Assembly (NCBI RefSeq): GCF_001570425.1
Contig: NZ_BCSX01000051.1
Coordinates: 218,769-282,768 of the forward strand
Length of the DNA stretch: 64,000 bases
From: Mycolicibacterium brisbanense
GTDB lineage: Bacteria > Actinomycetota > Actinomycetes > Mycobacteriales > Mycobacteriaceae
Reading direction: 5' to 3'
Positions 6,935 to 14,458 of the stretch are shown one piece after another (the stretch's first letter is position 1; each line of letters starts with the position of its first letter). Below the pieces are notes generated by a model. That model searched no databases. It was not told the origin of the DNA and saw only the letters and a program-made list of their open reading frames with translations. The translations under genes were made by a program, and so were the position numbers.

Positions 6935-8839
6935 GAATTGAGATCCAGGACCATCACCCACGGCCGCAATATGGCGGGTGCGCGTGCCTTGCTGCGCGCT
7001 GCAGGCGTCTCCGCCGCCGACTTCGGCAAGCCGATCGTGGCCGTGGCCAACAGCTTCACCGAGTTCGTGCCCGGCCACACCCATCTGCAGCCCGTGGGGC
7101 GCATCGTGTGCGAGGCGATCGGCGCGGCGGGCGGCATCGCCCGCGAGTTCAACACGATCGCGGTCGACGACGGTATCGCGATGGGCCACGGGGGCATGCT
7201 CTACTCGCTGCCGTCGCGCGACCTGATCGCAGATTCGATCGAGTACATGGTCAACGCGCACCGCGCCGACGCGCTCGTGTGTATCTCCAACTGCGACAAG
7301 ATCACTCCCGGCATGTTGATGGCGGCGCTGCGCCTCGACATTCCCACCGTCTTCGTCTCGGGCGGTCCGATGGAGGGCGGCACAGCCACGCTGGTCGACG
7401 GAACGGTGCGCAGTGGCCTGCACCTCATATCTGCCATGGCCGATGCGGTCGCCCCCGACATCTCCGACGCCGACCTGCAGCGCGTCGAGTCCGCGGCGTG
7501 TCCGACCTGCGGATCGTGCTCGGGCATGTTCACCGCGAACTCGATGAACTGTCTCACCGAGGCGATCGGACTGGCCCTGCCGGGGAACGGGACGACACTG
7601 GCGACCCACACCGCGCGCCGGCGGCTCTACGAAGACGCAGGCGCGACGGTGGTCGAACTGGCGAGGCGCTACTACGAGGAGGACGACGAGCGCGTGCTGC
7701 CGCGCAATATCGCCTCTGCCGCGGCATTTTCCAATGCCATGGTGGTCGACATCGCCATGGGTGGTTCGACCAACACGATCCTCCATCTGCTCGCAGCGGC
7801 GCGGGAAGCCGAGGTGGACTTCGACCTCACCGACATCGAGTCCCTGTCGACGCGGATTCCGTGTATCTGCAAGGTCGCACCCAACGGCAGGTATCTGATG
7901 GAGGACGTGCACCGCGCCGGTGGTATCCCCGCGGTGATGGGTGAGCTGCGGCGCGCGGGTCTGCTCGACACCGAAGTGCATGCCATACACGCCGATTCGC
8001 TCGCCGCGTGGCTCGATGAGTGGGATCCGAGGTCGCCGACGGTCTCGGCCGAGGCGGTCGACCTGTTCTACGCCGCGCCCGGTGGCGTGCGTTCGAGTTC
8101 GGCATTCTCCCAGTCCCGCCGTTGGGAGAGCCTCGACCTGGATGCGGAGGCCGGCTGTATCCGCGATGTCGCCCATGCGTATTCCGCGGACGGCGGCCTG
8201 GCGATCCTGCGCGGGAACCTCGCCGAGGACGGATGCGTGGTCAAGACCGCCGGGGTCGACGACTCGATCCTGCGCTTCAGCGGACCCGCGGTGGTCGTGG
8301 AATCGCAGGAGGAGGCGCAGGACGTCATCCTGACCGGCAGGGTGCGGCCCGGTGACGTCCTGGTGGTGCGATACGAGGGGCCGCGCGGTGGCCCGGGGAT
8401 GCAGGAAATGCTCTATCCCACTTCGTATCTCAAGGGCGTCGGGCTTGCCAAGGTGTGTGCGCTGATCACCGACGGACGGTTCTCCGGCGGATCGTCGGGG
8501 CTGTCCATCGGGCACATCTCGCCCGAGGCCGCGGCCGGTGGCCTCATCGCTCTGGTGCAGGACGGGGACCGCATCGACATCGACATCCCGGCTCGCCGCA
8601 TCGAATTGCAAGTCGACGCTGCCGAACTCGATGCCCGCCGCCATCGACTGGAGCAGGGCGGTGGGTATTGGCCCAAGCACCGCGACCGGGAGGTGTCGCC
8701 GGCATTGCGGGCCTACGCCGCGATGGCCCTCTCGGCGGATCAGGGGGCGGTGCGCGACGTGTCGTTGATCGAAGCTGCGAGTCGGGCCGGCGCCCCGGCC
8801 CGACTCGCAGCGACGGGAGCGCCTACAACGCAATGTTGA
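6929..8839 (+). CDS. ilvD: Dihydroxy-acid dehydratase, long (E. coli-like) form
   Basis: 636 residues from ATG 6929; ATG 6920 would add three residues. The chosen start gives MPELRSRTITHGRNMAGARA, which aligns with the E. coli IlvD N-terminus. Conserved motifs include CISNCDKITPGM (about residue 120) and CPTCGSCSGMFTANSMNC (about 195), which hold the Fe-S cysteines. Further motifs are NIASAAAFSNAM, VAPNGRYLMEDVHRAGG, YEGPRGGPGMQEMLYPTS and ITDGRFSGG. The enzyme dehydrates 2,3-dihydroxy-isovalerate or -methylvalerate in branched-chain amino-acid synthesis. M. tuberculosis IlvD is a shorter type, so this may be a second copy or act on another hydroxy-acid. It is convergent with, and overlaps by 17 bp, the aldehyde dehydrogenase gene. 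A 17-bp-stem hairpin lies in its last codons. Confidence 0.88.
   Translation: MPELRSRTITHGRNMAGARALLRAAGVSAADFGKPIVAVANSFTEFVPGHTHLQPVGRIVCEAIGAAGGIAREFNTIAVDDGIAMGHGGMLYSLPSRDLIADSIEYMVNAHRADALVCISNCDKITPGMLMAALRLDIPTVFVSGGPMEGGTATLVDGTVRSGLHLISAMADAVAPDISDADLQRVESAACPTCGSCSGMFTANSMNCLTEAIGLALPGNGTTLATHTARRRLYEDAGATVVELARRYYEEDDERVLPRNIASAAAFSNAMVVDIAMGGSTNTILHLLAAAREAEVDFDLTDIESLSTRIPCICKVAPNGRYLMEDVHRAGGIPAVMGELRRAGLLDTEVHAIHADSLAAWLDEWDPRSPTVSAEAVDLFYAAPGGVRSSSAFSQSRRWESLDLDAEAGCIRDVAHAYSADGGLAILRGNLAEDGCVVKTAGVDDSILRFSGPAVVVESQEEAQDVILTGRVRPGDVLVVRYEGPRGGPGMQEMLYPTSYLKGVGLAKVCALITDGRFSGGSSGLSIGHISPEAAAGGLIALVQDGDRIDIDIPARRIELQVDAAELDARRHRLEQGGGYWPKHRDREVSPALRAYAAMALSADQGAVRDVSLIEAASRAGAPARLAATGAPTTQC
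8774..8811. terminator. Strong hairpin inside the 3' end of ilvD, probable two-way terminator
   Basis: The stem 8774-8790 pairs perfectly with 8795-8811 (17 bp, starting GCTGCGAGTCGGG) around a 4-nt loop. It lies in the last ten or so codons of ilvD, where this gene meets the convergent aldehyde dehydrogenase gene. There is no T-tract, as is common for mycobacterial terminators. It also encodes the last residues, so codon use there is constrained. Confidence 0.6.
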
Positions 8840-10337
8840 CGGCTTTGGTCTGGGTGTAGAGGCCGATCGCCGCTGCACCCAGTTCCCGGCCCCACCCGGA
8901 CTGCTTGTATCCGCCGAACGGCATCGCCGTGTCGAAGCCGTTGTACTGATTGATCCACACCGAGCCTGCCTGCAGTTGCCGGGCCAGCCGATGAGCCCGC
9001 GAGAGGTCACGCGTCCAGATCCCTGCCGCCAGTCCGTAGATCGAGTCGTTGGCCGCGGCGGCGATGTCGTCGTCGGCCCGGAACGGCATGGCAGCCACCA
9101 CCGGGCCGAAGATCTCTTCGGAGACCACGCTGAATTCGGGTTGTACATCGACGAATACGGTCGGCTCGACGTAGAAACCCGTGTCGCCCCATCGCTTTCC
9201 ACCACACAGGGCGCGCGCCCCGTCTGCCAGACCGGCGGCCAGGTAGCCGGTGACCTTGTCGAACTGGCTCTGTGAGATCAGCGGTCCGAGCTGGGTCACG
9301 GGATCGAGGCCGTGGCCGATGGTGACGCGTGACGCGGCGTCGGCCACCGCTGCGGTGAACTCGTCGAATATCTGGTCCTCGACGAACAACCGCGTTCCGG
9401 CGACACAACACTGGCCGTGGTTGAACAACCAGGCGTTGAGTGAACCGGTCACCGCAGCGTCGAGATCGGCGTCGGCGAACACGATGTTGGGGCTCTTGCC
9501 GCCCAGCTCCAGCGACACCTTCTTGAGGTTGCCGCCGGCGGCAGCCAACACCCGTTTGCCGACCTCGGTGGAACCCGTGAACGCGATCTTGTCCACGCCG
9601 TCGTGTGCGGCCAGCGCGGCGCCTGCGTCACCGAACCCCGTCACAACGTTCACCACGCCGGGCGGGAAACCGGCTTCGATGAAGAGCTCGCCCAGCAGAA
9701 CTGCCGAAAGTGGGGTTTGCTCGGCGGGTTTGAGCACGACGGTGTTGCCTGCCGCCAGTGCCGGGGCGAGCTTCCAGGCAGCCATCAGGATCGGGAAGTT
9801 CCACGGCACGATGAGGCCGCAGACGCCGACGGGCTCACGCAGTGTGTACGCGTGGAACTGGCCGCCCGCAACGAAGGGCATGGAGACGTCGACCGTCGTG
9901 CCCTCGATCTTCGTGCACCAGCCGGCGTAGTAGCGGAAGACGTCGGCGGCCCAGGCCACGTCGACCGCCGCCGCGACCGTGGCGGATTTGCCGTTGTCGA
10001 GCGCCTCCAGCTGGCCGATCTGTTCGGCGCGTTCGGAGAGCAGATCACCGACCCGCCACAGGAGGCGCTCGCGTTCATTGGGTTTCAGGTTGGGCCACAC
10101 ATCGAAAGCGCGGCGGGCAGATCGCACGGCCCGGTCGATATCCTGCGCGTCTGCCCGGGCGACGTCGGCGAGCCACCGTCCGGTACCGGGGTCTTCGGTC
10201 GAGAACGTTCGGCCGGAGCCGGAGTCGACCCACTGGCCGTCGATCAGCAGGCGCTTCGGACCGTCGAGGAAGCGGGCGACCGCGGGCAGAACGGCATGGC
10301 CGGCAACGGTCATGGGATCGGTTGTCGTGGATGGCAT
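8823..10337 (-). CDS. NAD(P)+-dependent aldehyde dehydrogenase
   Basis: 504 residues, full-length ALDH superfamily. The cofactor-site motif is PWNFPILMAAWK, followed by FTGSTEVGKRV. The catalytic Glu is in ELGGKSPNIVF and the catalytic Cys in NHGQCCVAGTR (about residue 310). The C-terminal PFGGYKQSGWGRE is typical of betaine-aldehyde and aromatic or aliphatic ALDHs of the DhaS/YcbD group. Start ATG 10337 follows TGAGG with good spacing. It is the last gene of the permease, DUF6176-like, YhfX-like, ALDH unit (9-bp gap). It probably oxidises an aldehyde generated from the transported or amidase-released substrate, which is not identifiable here. The 3' end overlaps ilvD. Confidence 0.9.
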   Translation of the reverse strand: MPSTTTDPMTVAGHAVLPAVARFLDGPKRLLIDGQWVDSGSGRTFSTEDPGTGRWLADVARADAQDIDRAVRSARRAFDVWPNLKPNERERLLWRVGDLLSERAEQIGQLEALDNGKSATVAAAVDVAWAADVFRYYAGWCTKIEGTTVDVSMPFVAGGQFHAYTLREPVGVCGLIVPWNFPILMAAWKLAPALAAGNTVVLKPAEQTPLSAVLLGELFIEAGFPPGVVNVVTGFGDAGAALAAHDGVDKIAFTGSTEVGKRVLAAAGGNLKKVSLELGGKSPNIVFADADLDAAVTGSLNAWLFNHGQCCVAGTRLFVEDQIFDEFTAAVADAASRVTIGHGLDPVTQLGPLISQSQFDKVTGYLAAGLADGARALCGGKRWGDTGFYVEPTVFVDVQPEFSVVSEEIFGPVVAAMPFRADDDIAAAANDSIYGLAAGIWTRDLSRAHRLARQLQAGSVWINQYNGFDTAMPFGGYKQSGWGRELGAAAIGLYTQTKAVNIAL

Positions 10338-10346
10338 GGTCTTGCC

Positions 10347-11651
10347 TCAGTTCTCGGCGCGGTAGTGCCGGCCCACCGCATCCAGTCGGTCGAGGGTGTG
10401 CTGCAGCGGTAGGACATTGAAGGTCTCGTCGAGTTGGTTGCAGGCGGCGTCGAAGACGCCTTCGACGCGCGGCTCCCCGGTGGAGATGCCGCTGACCGCC
10501 GCGGTGTAGCCACGTTCGAGGAAGGCCTGGGGATGATGGACCACCAGCACGGTGTCGCCGATCGCGGGCATCGGCTCGCCCGGGCCGAATACCCCGTGGG
10601 CATCCACCATTTGGTTGTAGAGGTAAGGAATCCGGCAACCGCGAGCGGTGTCGAGATCGGTGCCTGCGGCCGCCGCCATGGGTTCGGGGTCATAGAGGTC
10701 GGAGACGAAGCTGAAGACGCCACCGGTCGTGTAGACATTGTCACCCCAGAAGTGGCTGACTTCGCTGACCACGACTTGCGCCGGCCGTTCGGCCATGTCC
10801 TGCTTGGCGTGGAAACCGCCCGAGCCGGCGAGTGACACGCCGGGCTCCACCTCGGTGACGCCGTAGCTCGCCAGCACCGGAAACGTCCCGACGTTGGCGT
10901 TGCCGCCGACGTTGAGATGCAGATCCCGCAGACCGAGCTCACGCTCCAGCAGTTCCTTGGCCCGCAGCATCGTGAAGAATGCCTCGGTCGGTTTCACCAC
11001 CGAAGGATCGCCGGTCTCCCCGTAGCTGATGGCCGAAAACTGGGTCAAGCCGGCGACTTCCACGTTCGGCAGGTCCAGCAGCGGCCGGATGCCGGCAACA
11101 CACGTATCCTCGGTCCACCCGCCGACCAGGCCGCTGAACGCGCCGTCGTCGACCCCGACAATCGGCGTTCCCGTCGACGCCTGGTTGGTCACTCTGACAT
11201 AGAGTCGCTGCGTGATTCCGAGCCGCGATGCGGCCGCGGACACCCGCTGGGCGGCTTCGTAGGTGTAGACGGTGATGAACTCGGGGCGCATGGCGACCAC
11301 GGCGGGCACCTGGGCAGCCGGGATGTTCTGGATGTGGCCGACGTTGCCGAGCGGGAAGCCGTAGCGGTGAATCCGATGTGCCTGAAGCGTTTCCACCGCA
11401 CACGTGGACGGGATGCCGCACTCCAGCATCACCTTGGTCATGAACGGGTTCAGGCCGTTCTGCTTGGTCATGGCGTACACCCGCAGCCCGTGCTTGTCAG
11501 CGGCCGCGGCCGTACGCCGGGCATTGGCGGCGATCATGTCCAAGTCGATCAGTTGCGTCGCCGACGGAACCGCCCCTGCTCGGTGCAGCTCGATGGCCGC
11601 GGCGAGCATGGCTGGGTTGAGTTCGAAGGCGCGGTCGAGAAGTGTGCTCAT
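10347..11651 (-). CDS. YhfX-like PLP-dependent enzyme (alanine racemase fold)
   Basis: 434 residues. The N-terminal alanine-racemase-type barrel is visible: the IDLDMIAANARR strand, then YAMTKQNGLNPF (about residue 60), where the Lys should be the PLP-binding residue. Barrel segments such as GFPLGNVGHIQNIP, VAGLTQFSA and EVEPGVSLAGSG follow. The C-terminal part (VVVSEVSHFWGDNVYTTGG; VSGISTGEPRVEG) matches the arrangement I recall for E. coli YhfX, a putative amino-acid racemase of unknown substrate. Start ATG 11651 is 2 bp after the upstream stop; an upstream in-frame opening overlaps the DUF6176-like gene and is rejected. The neighbours (amino-acid-type permease, ALDH, amidase regulon) suggest amino-acid or amine catabolism. 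The reaction is unknown. Confidence 0.75.
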   Translation of the reverse strand: MSTLLDRAFELNPAMLAAAIELHRAGAVPSATQLIDLDMIAANARRTAAAADKHGLRVYAMTKQNGLNPFMTKVMLECGIPSTCAVETLQAHRIHRYGFPLGNVGHIQNIPAAQVPAVVAMRPEFITVYTYEAAQRVSAAASRLGITQRLYVRVTNQASTGTPIVGVDDGAFSGLVGGWTEDTCVAGIRPLLDLPNVEVAGLTQFSAISYGETGDPSVVKPTEAFFTMLRAKELLERELGLRDLHLNVGGNANVGTFPVLASYGVTEVEPGVSLAGSGGFHAKQDMAERPAQVVVSEVSHFWGDNVYTTGGVFSFVSDLYDPEPMAAAAGTDLDTARGCRIPYLYNQMVDAHGVFGPGEPMPAIGDTVLVVHHPQAFLERGYTAAVSGISTGEPRVEGVFDAACNQLDETFNVLPLQHTLDRLDAVGRHYRAEN

Positions 11652-11653
11652 AT

Positions 11654-12001
11654 CTAGCTTTCGGTGTAGTAGGCGGCCAGTTCCGGAAGTGACATGGCCG
11701 GGGGATTGTCGAGGTCGAGTCCTGTGCAGCTGCGCAGACGGTCCTTGAACCACCGGTCGAACGGACGTGACGATGCGCTCATCCTCTGCACGGCCACCGA
11801 GAAGTCGACGGATTCCAGGTACGCCACCAGGATGTCGTCATCGCCGGATCGGGCGATGAACCATGCCTCCTTGCCGACTTCGAGTTCGCGTTGTGATTCG
11901 GCGTAGGCCTGCGCGCGAGGTCCGGCCAGTTCAGCCAGGAACTCCTTGGTGGCCGGGGTCTGTTCGGCGAGGATCGGGAGGTGCAGGAGCGTGGGGGACA
12001 T
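11654..12001 (-). CDS. Small DUF6176-like protein
   Basis: 115 residues. The pattern resembles DUF6176: an acidic helical first half (ATKEFLAELAGPRAQAYAES), then EVGKEAWFIARSGDDDILVAYLES, then SVAVQRMSASSRPFDRWFKD. The alternating strand and helix segments suggest a compact ferredoxin-like (dimeric alpha-beta barrel) fold. The family assignment is tentative and no catalytic motif is recognised. A good Shine-Dalgarno (AAAGGA) precedes ATG 12001. It lies 12 bp after the permease gene and 2 bp before the YhfX-like gene, so it is co-transcribed with both. It is probably an accessory or small enzyme of that pathway. Confidence 0.65.
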   Translation of the reverse strand: MSPTLLHLPILAEQTPATKEFLAELAGPRAQAYAESQRELEVGKEAWFIARSGDDDILVAYLESVDFSVAVQRMSASSRPFDRWFKDRLRSCTGLDLDNPPAMSLPELAAYYTES

Positions 12002-12013
12002 AGGGTTTCCTTT

Positions 12014-13486
12014 TCACTTGGAGGGGGTGGAGACGGTGGTTGTGGTGTCGCCGTCGGGTACGGGGTCTCGGTGGCCGAAGTCGGCGTAGTCGGCCGGCCG
12101 TGCGCGACGCATGTAGTACGCGCCCAGCAGGCCGAGCCCGAAGGCCACGGGTAACAGCACCCAGAGATGGTTCATCAGGTTCGACGTCGCACCTGTCAGC
12201 GCCGGGAAGTGCCAGATGGACAGGCCGATGCCGGTTGCGAGGAGTACGGCCGCGGCGGTGGGTGCGATGGTGGTGCGCCACAGTTCGCGGTCGGCCCGGT
12301 GTGCGAAGAACCCGACCACCGCGCAGCTGGCAAGCCCTTGCAGGCACAGCATTCCCAACGCGCCGAGGCCGAGGAAGCCGGCGGCGATGTCCTCCACGTC
12401 GAGGCGGGTGAGCGCCATGATGACAAGGACCGCGCCCGCGAATCCCAGCTGAGTCCGGCTCGCGACGTGTGGTGAACCGTGTCGCCGGTGTACCCGGGCG
12501 AGCGTGCGGGGCAAGGCACCGTCGCGGGCCAGCGCGAACATGTAGCGGGCCGTGGCGTTGTGAAAGGCGAGCAGCGCGGCGAACAGACTGGTGCATACCA
12601 GCAGATGCATGATGTGGTCGGATATTCCGCCGACGTACAGGCTGTTGGCCTTGAAAACGAAGTCTGAATCCTCTTGTGCCGCTTGGACTGCGCCGTCGGC
12701 CCCGAACGCCGCGATCAGCGACCACGTGGTGAGCACGTAGAACCCCGTGATGAGCGCCAGCGCGATGTAGGTTGCTCTCGGGATGGTGCGACGTGGTTCG
12801 CGTGCCTCCTCGCCGTAGATCGCGGTGGCTTCGAAGCCGGTGAACGACGAGAAGGCGTAGACGATGCTCACCCCGATCGTTGCGGTGAACACCGAGCTCG
12901 GTGTGAACGATTCCAAGGGGAATGCGCCGGGGCCGTTCTTGACCAGGACCATCACGTCGAGCAACCCGAGGATGACGAACTCGGCCGCCAGTAGGACACC
13001 GAGCACTTTGGCGCTGAACTCGATCCGGAAGTAGGAGAGCGTCACGAGCACCAGGTAGGCCAGCAATGACCAGACCTGCCAGGGCAGTTCGATACCCAAG
13101 TCGGCTGACGCGGCGCCCTGGGTCGAGATGCCGACGAATGCGATCAGCGCGACGACGTAGGCGTTGTAACAGATCAACGCGATCATGGCCGCCCCCATAC
13201 CGAAGGCACGGCCCAGCCCTCGCGTGATGTACACGTAGAAGGCGCCGGCGCTGACCACGTGGCGGCTCATCGCCACGTATCCCACGGCGAACAGCGCGAG
13301 GGTCACGCCCGCGATGACGTAGATGCCCGGGGTCCCGATGCCGTTGCCGTGGCCGATGGATGCGCCGGCCCCGACGAACATCGCTCCGAGCGGGGATGCT
13401 GCCGCCACGACCATGAAAACGATTGCCCCTGTGCCGATCTGGCCGGATCGCAGAGTTGGGGGAGGATTGCCGTCCGAGGAAGCCAT
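12014..13486 (-). CDS. APC-superfamily amino-acid/amine permease
   Basis: 490 residues with about 12 hydrophobic segments. The first has the APC signature (VFMVVAAASPLGAMFVGAG). EATAIYGEEAREPRRTIPRAT (about residues 230-250) is the conserved cytoplasmic segment after TM6. Other hallmarks are SAGAFYVYITRGLG and the NATARYMFALARDGALP loop. Start ATG 13486 is chosen because a longer frame from 13600 would begin inside the GntR site at 13592-13609. It is first in the operon permease, DUF6176-like, YhfX-like, ALDH. It likely imports an amino acid or related amine. The operator-like repeat in its promoter region links it to the GntR regulator and the amidase. Confidence 0.87.
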   Translation of the reverse strand: MASSDGNPPPTLRSGQIGTGAIVFMVVAAASPLGAMFVGAGASIGHGNGIGTPGIYVIAGVTLALFAVGYVAMSRHVVSAGAFYVYITRGLGRAFGMGAAMIALICYNAYVVALIAFVGISTQGAASADLGIELPWQVWSLLAYLVLVTLSYFRIEFSAKVLGVLLAAEFVILGLLDVMVLVKNGPGAFPLESFTPSSVFTATIGVSIVYAFSSFTGFEATAIYGEEAREPRRTIPRATYIALALITGFYVLTTWSLIAAFGADGAVQAAQEDSDFVFKANSLYVGGISDHIMHLLVCTSLFAALLAFHNATARYMFALARDGALPRTLARVHRRHGSPHVASRTQLGFAGAVLVIMALTRLDVEDIAAGFLGLGALGMLCLQGLASCAVVGFFAHRADRELWRTTIAPTAAAVLLATGIGLSIWHFPALTGATSNLMNHLWVLLPVAFGLGLLGAYYMRRARPADYADFGHRDPVPDGDTTTTVSTPSK

Positions 13487-13591
13487 ACTGGCCAACTTTC
13501 TTGGGTGATGAAAGGGTCTGCGGCCCAGGCGCTGTCGAGGCCGCGGGCCGGAGAGGACGCCGCATCGGCGGCTCACAGCAGCGTATAAGTC

Positions 13592-13609
13592 ATCAGACAA
13601 CCTGACAAG
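13592..13609. promoter_or_regulatory. Putative GntR operator 1, upstream of the permease operon
   Basis: ATCAGACAACCTGACAAG. TCAG (13593-13596) and CTGA (13602-13605) form the inverted half-sites around ACAAC. It shares the core TCAGACAACCTGA with the site at 15949-15971. It lies 106 bp upstream of the permease start in the divergent region. Confidence 0.7.
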
Positions 13610-13692
13610 AGGAGCCTCGTGATTGGGTCAACATCGAGGCGCCCGGGGTTGGCTGGCTCACGCGCCGGGTCCGGGTGGTTGCGGCCAGACAC

Positions 13693-13709
13693 GTCAGACA
13701 AGCTGATAG
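13693..13709. promoter_or_regulatory. Putative GntR operator 2, immediately before the regulator's own start
   Basis: GTCAGACAAGCTGATAG. It has the same TCAG-N5-CTGA layout with one change in the centre (ACAAG). It ends 10 bp before ATG 13719, where binding would repress the regulator's own gene. Confidence 0.65.
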
Positions 13710-13718
13710 CGTTTCGCC

Positions 13719-14414
13719 ATGGCAGAGCTTCGGAGGTTCTCGCTCGTAGAGCAGGCGGCAGACCAGATCGCGGCGCGTATCACGGCGGGCGAATGGGAAA
13801 TCGGAGCCAAGTTGCCCGCCGAGTCAGCGCTGGCCGCCGAGCTCGGGATCGGCAGATCCACGGTGCGCGAGGCGGTCAAGGAGCTGCGAGGTCGGGGACT
13901 GGTCGAGGCCCGGCAGGGCTCAGGCGTATTCGTCATCGCACTCGAGCGATCCGAGGAATGGGATGCGATACTGCGCCGGGCCGACATCGACGACGTCCTC
14001 GAAGTGCGGGAGGCCATCGAGGTGAAGGCCGCTGAGTTGGCCGCCGGCCGTAGGGATTCCAGGGATCTCAGCCGGCTGAAGGCAACGCTGAAGAGCCGAG
14101 CCGATGCCGAGGGTGGCCGATCGGATGACAAGCTGGTGGATGCCGACATCGAGTTCCACCGCGCGATCGTGCGCGCCGCGCACAATCCGGTGCTGTCCGA
14201 ACTCTTCGAATCGTTTGCGCCGCGCATCCGGGCGGCGATGCTGGACATGCTGGGTATGTCCCCCGACGACCGGCACCGCCATGACCAGGACGCGCATTCG
14301 CAGATCATGGAGGCGATCCGCCAGCGCGACCCGGTCAGGGCCGCGGCAGTCATGCTGGGGCAGCTGGAATCCGACCGCCGGGGTAACGAACAAGCGGCCA
14401 CGCCGGCCGACTGA
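13719..14414 (+). CDS. GntR-family regulator (FadR subfamily)
   Basis: 231 residues. The N-terminal winged helix (about 5-72) reads QAADQIAARITAGEWEIGAK, LPAESALAAELGIGRSTVRE and ARQGSGVFV. The C-terminal FCD domain has LEVREAIEVKAAELAA, DIEFHRAIVRAAHNPVL and a final HDQDAHSQIMEAI. The Asp/His residues in these last two segments are the usual metal-site positions. The gene is divergent from the permease operon. It converges on the amidase gene across a strong hairpin. Three copies of a TCAG-N5-CTGA site occur: before this gene, before the permease operon and before the amidase. It is therefore probably the local repressor, released by the substrate or an intermediate. Confidence 0.9.
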   Translation: MAELRRFSLVEQAADQIAARITAGEWEIGAKLPAESALAAELGIGRSTVREAVKELRGRGLVEARQGSGVFVIALERSEEWDAILRRADIDDVLEVREAIEVKAAELAAGRRDSRDLSRLKATLKSRADAEGGRSDDKLVDADIEFHRAIVRAAHNPVLSELFESFAPRIRAAMLDMLGMSPDDRHRHDQDAHSQIMEAIRQRDPVRAAAVMLGQLESDRRGNEQAATPAD

Positions 14415-14417
14415 TAC

Positions 14418-14451
14418 CGGTGTTGCCGCCGTATGCACGGCGGCAACACCG
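14418..14451. terminator. Two-way terminator hairpin between gntR and the amidase gene
   Basis: A perfect 15-bp stem: 14418-14432 (CGGTGTTGCCGCCGT) pairs with 14437-14451, around the loop ATGC. It lies in the 44-bp gap between convergent genes. No T-tract follows. Confidence 0.8.
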
Positions 14452-14458
14452 AACCCGG

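Noticed and set aside
6347..9205. Open frame of about 950 codons on the minus strand across ilvD
   Set aside because: It is a shadow of ilvD and the regulator gene with no recognisable motif.
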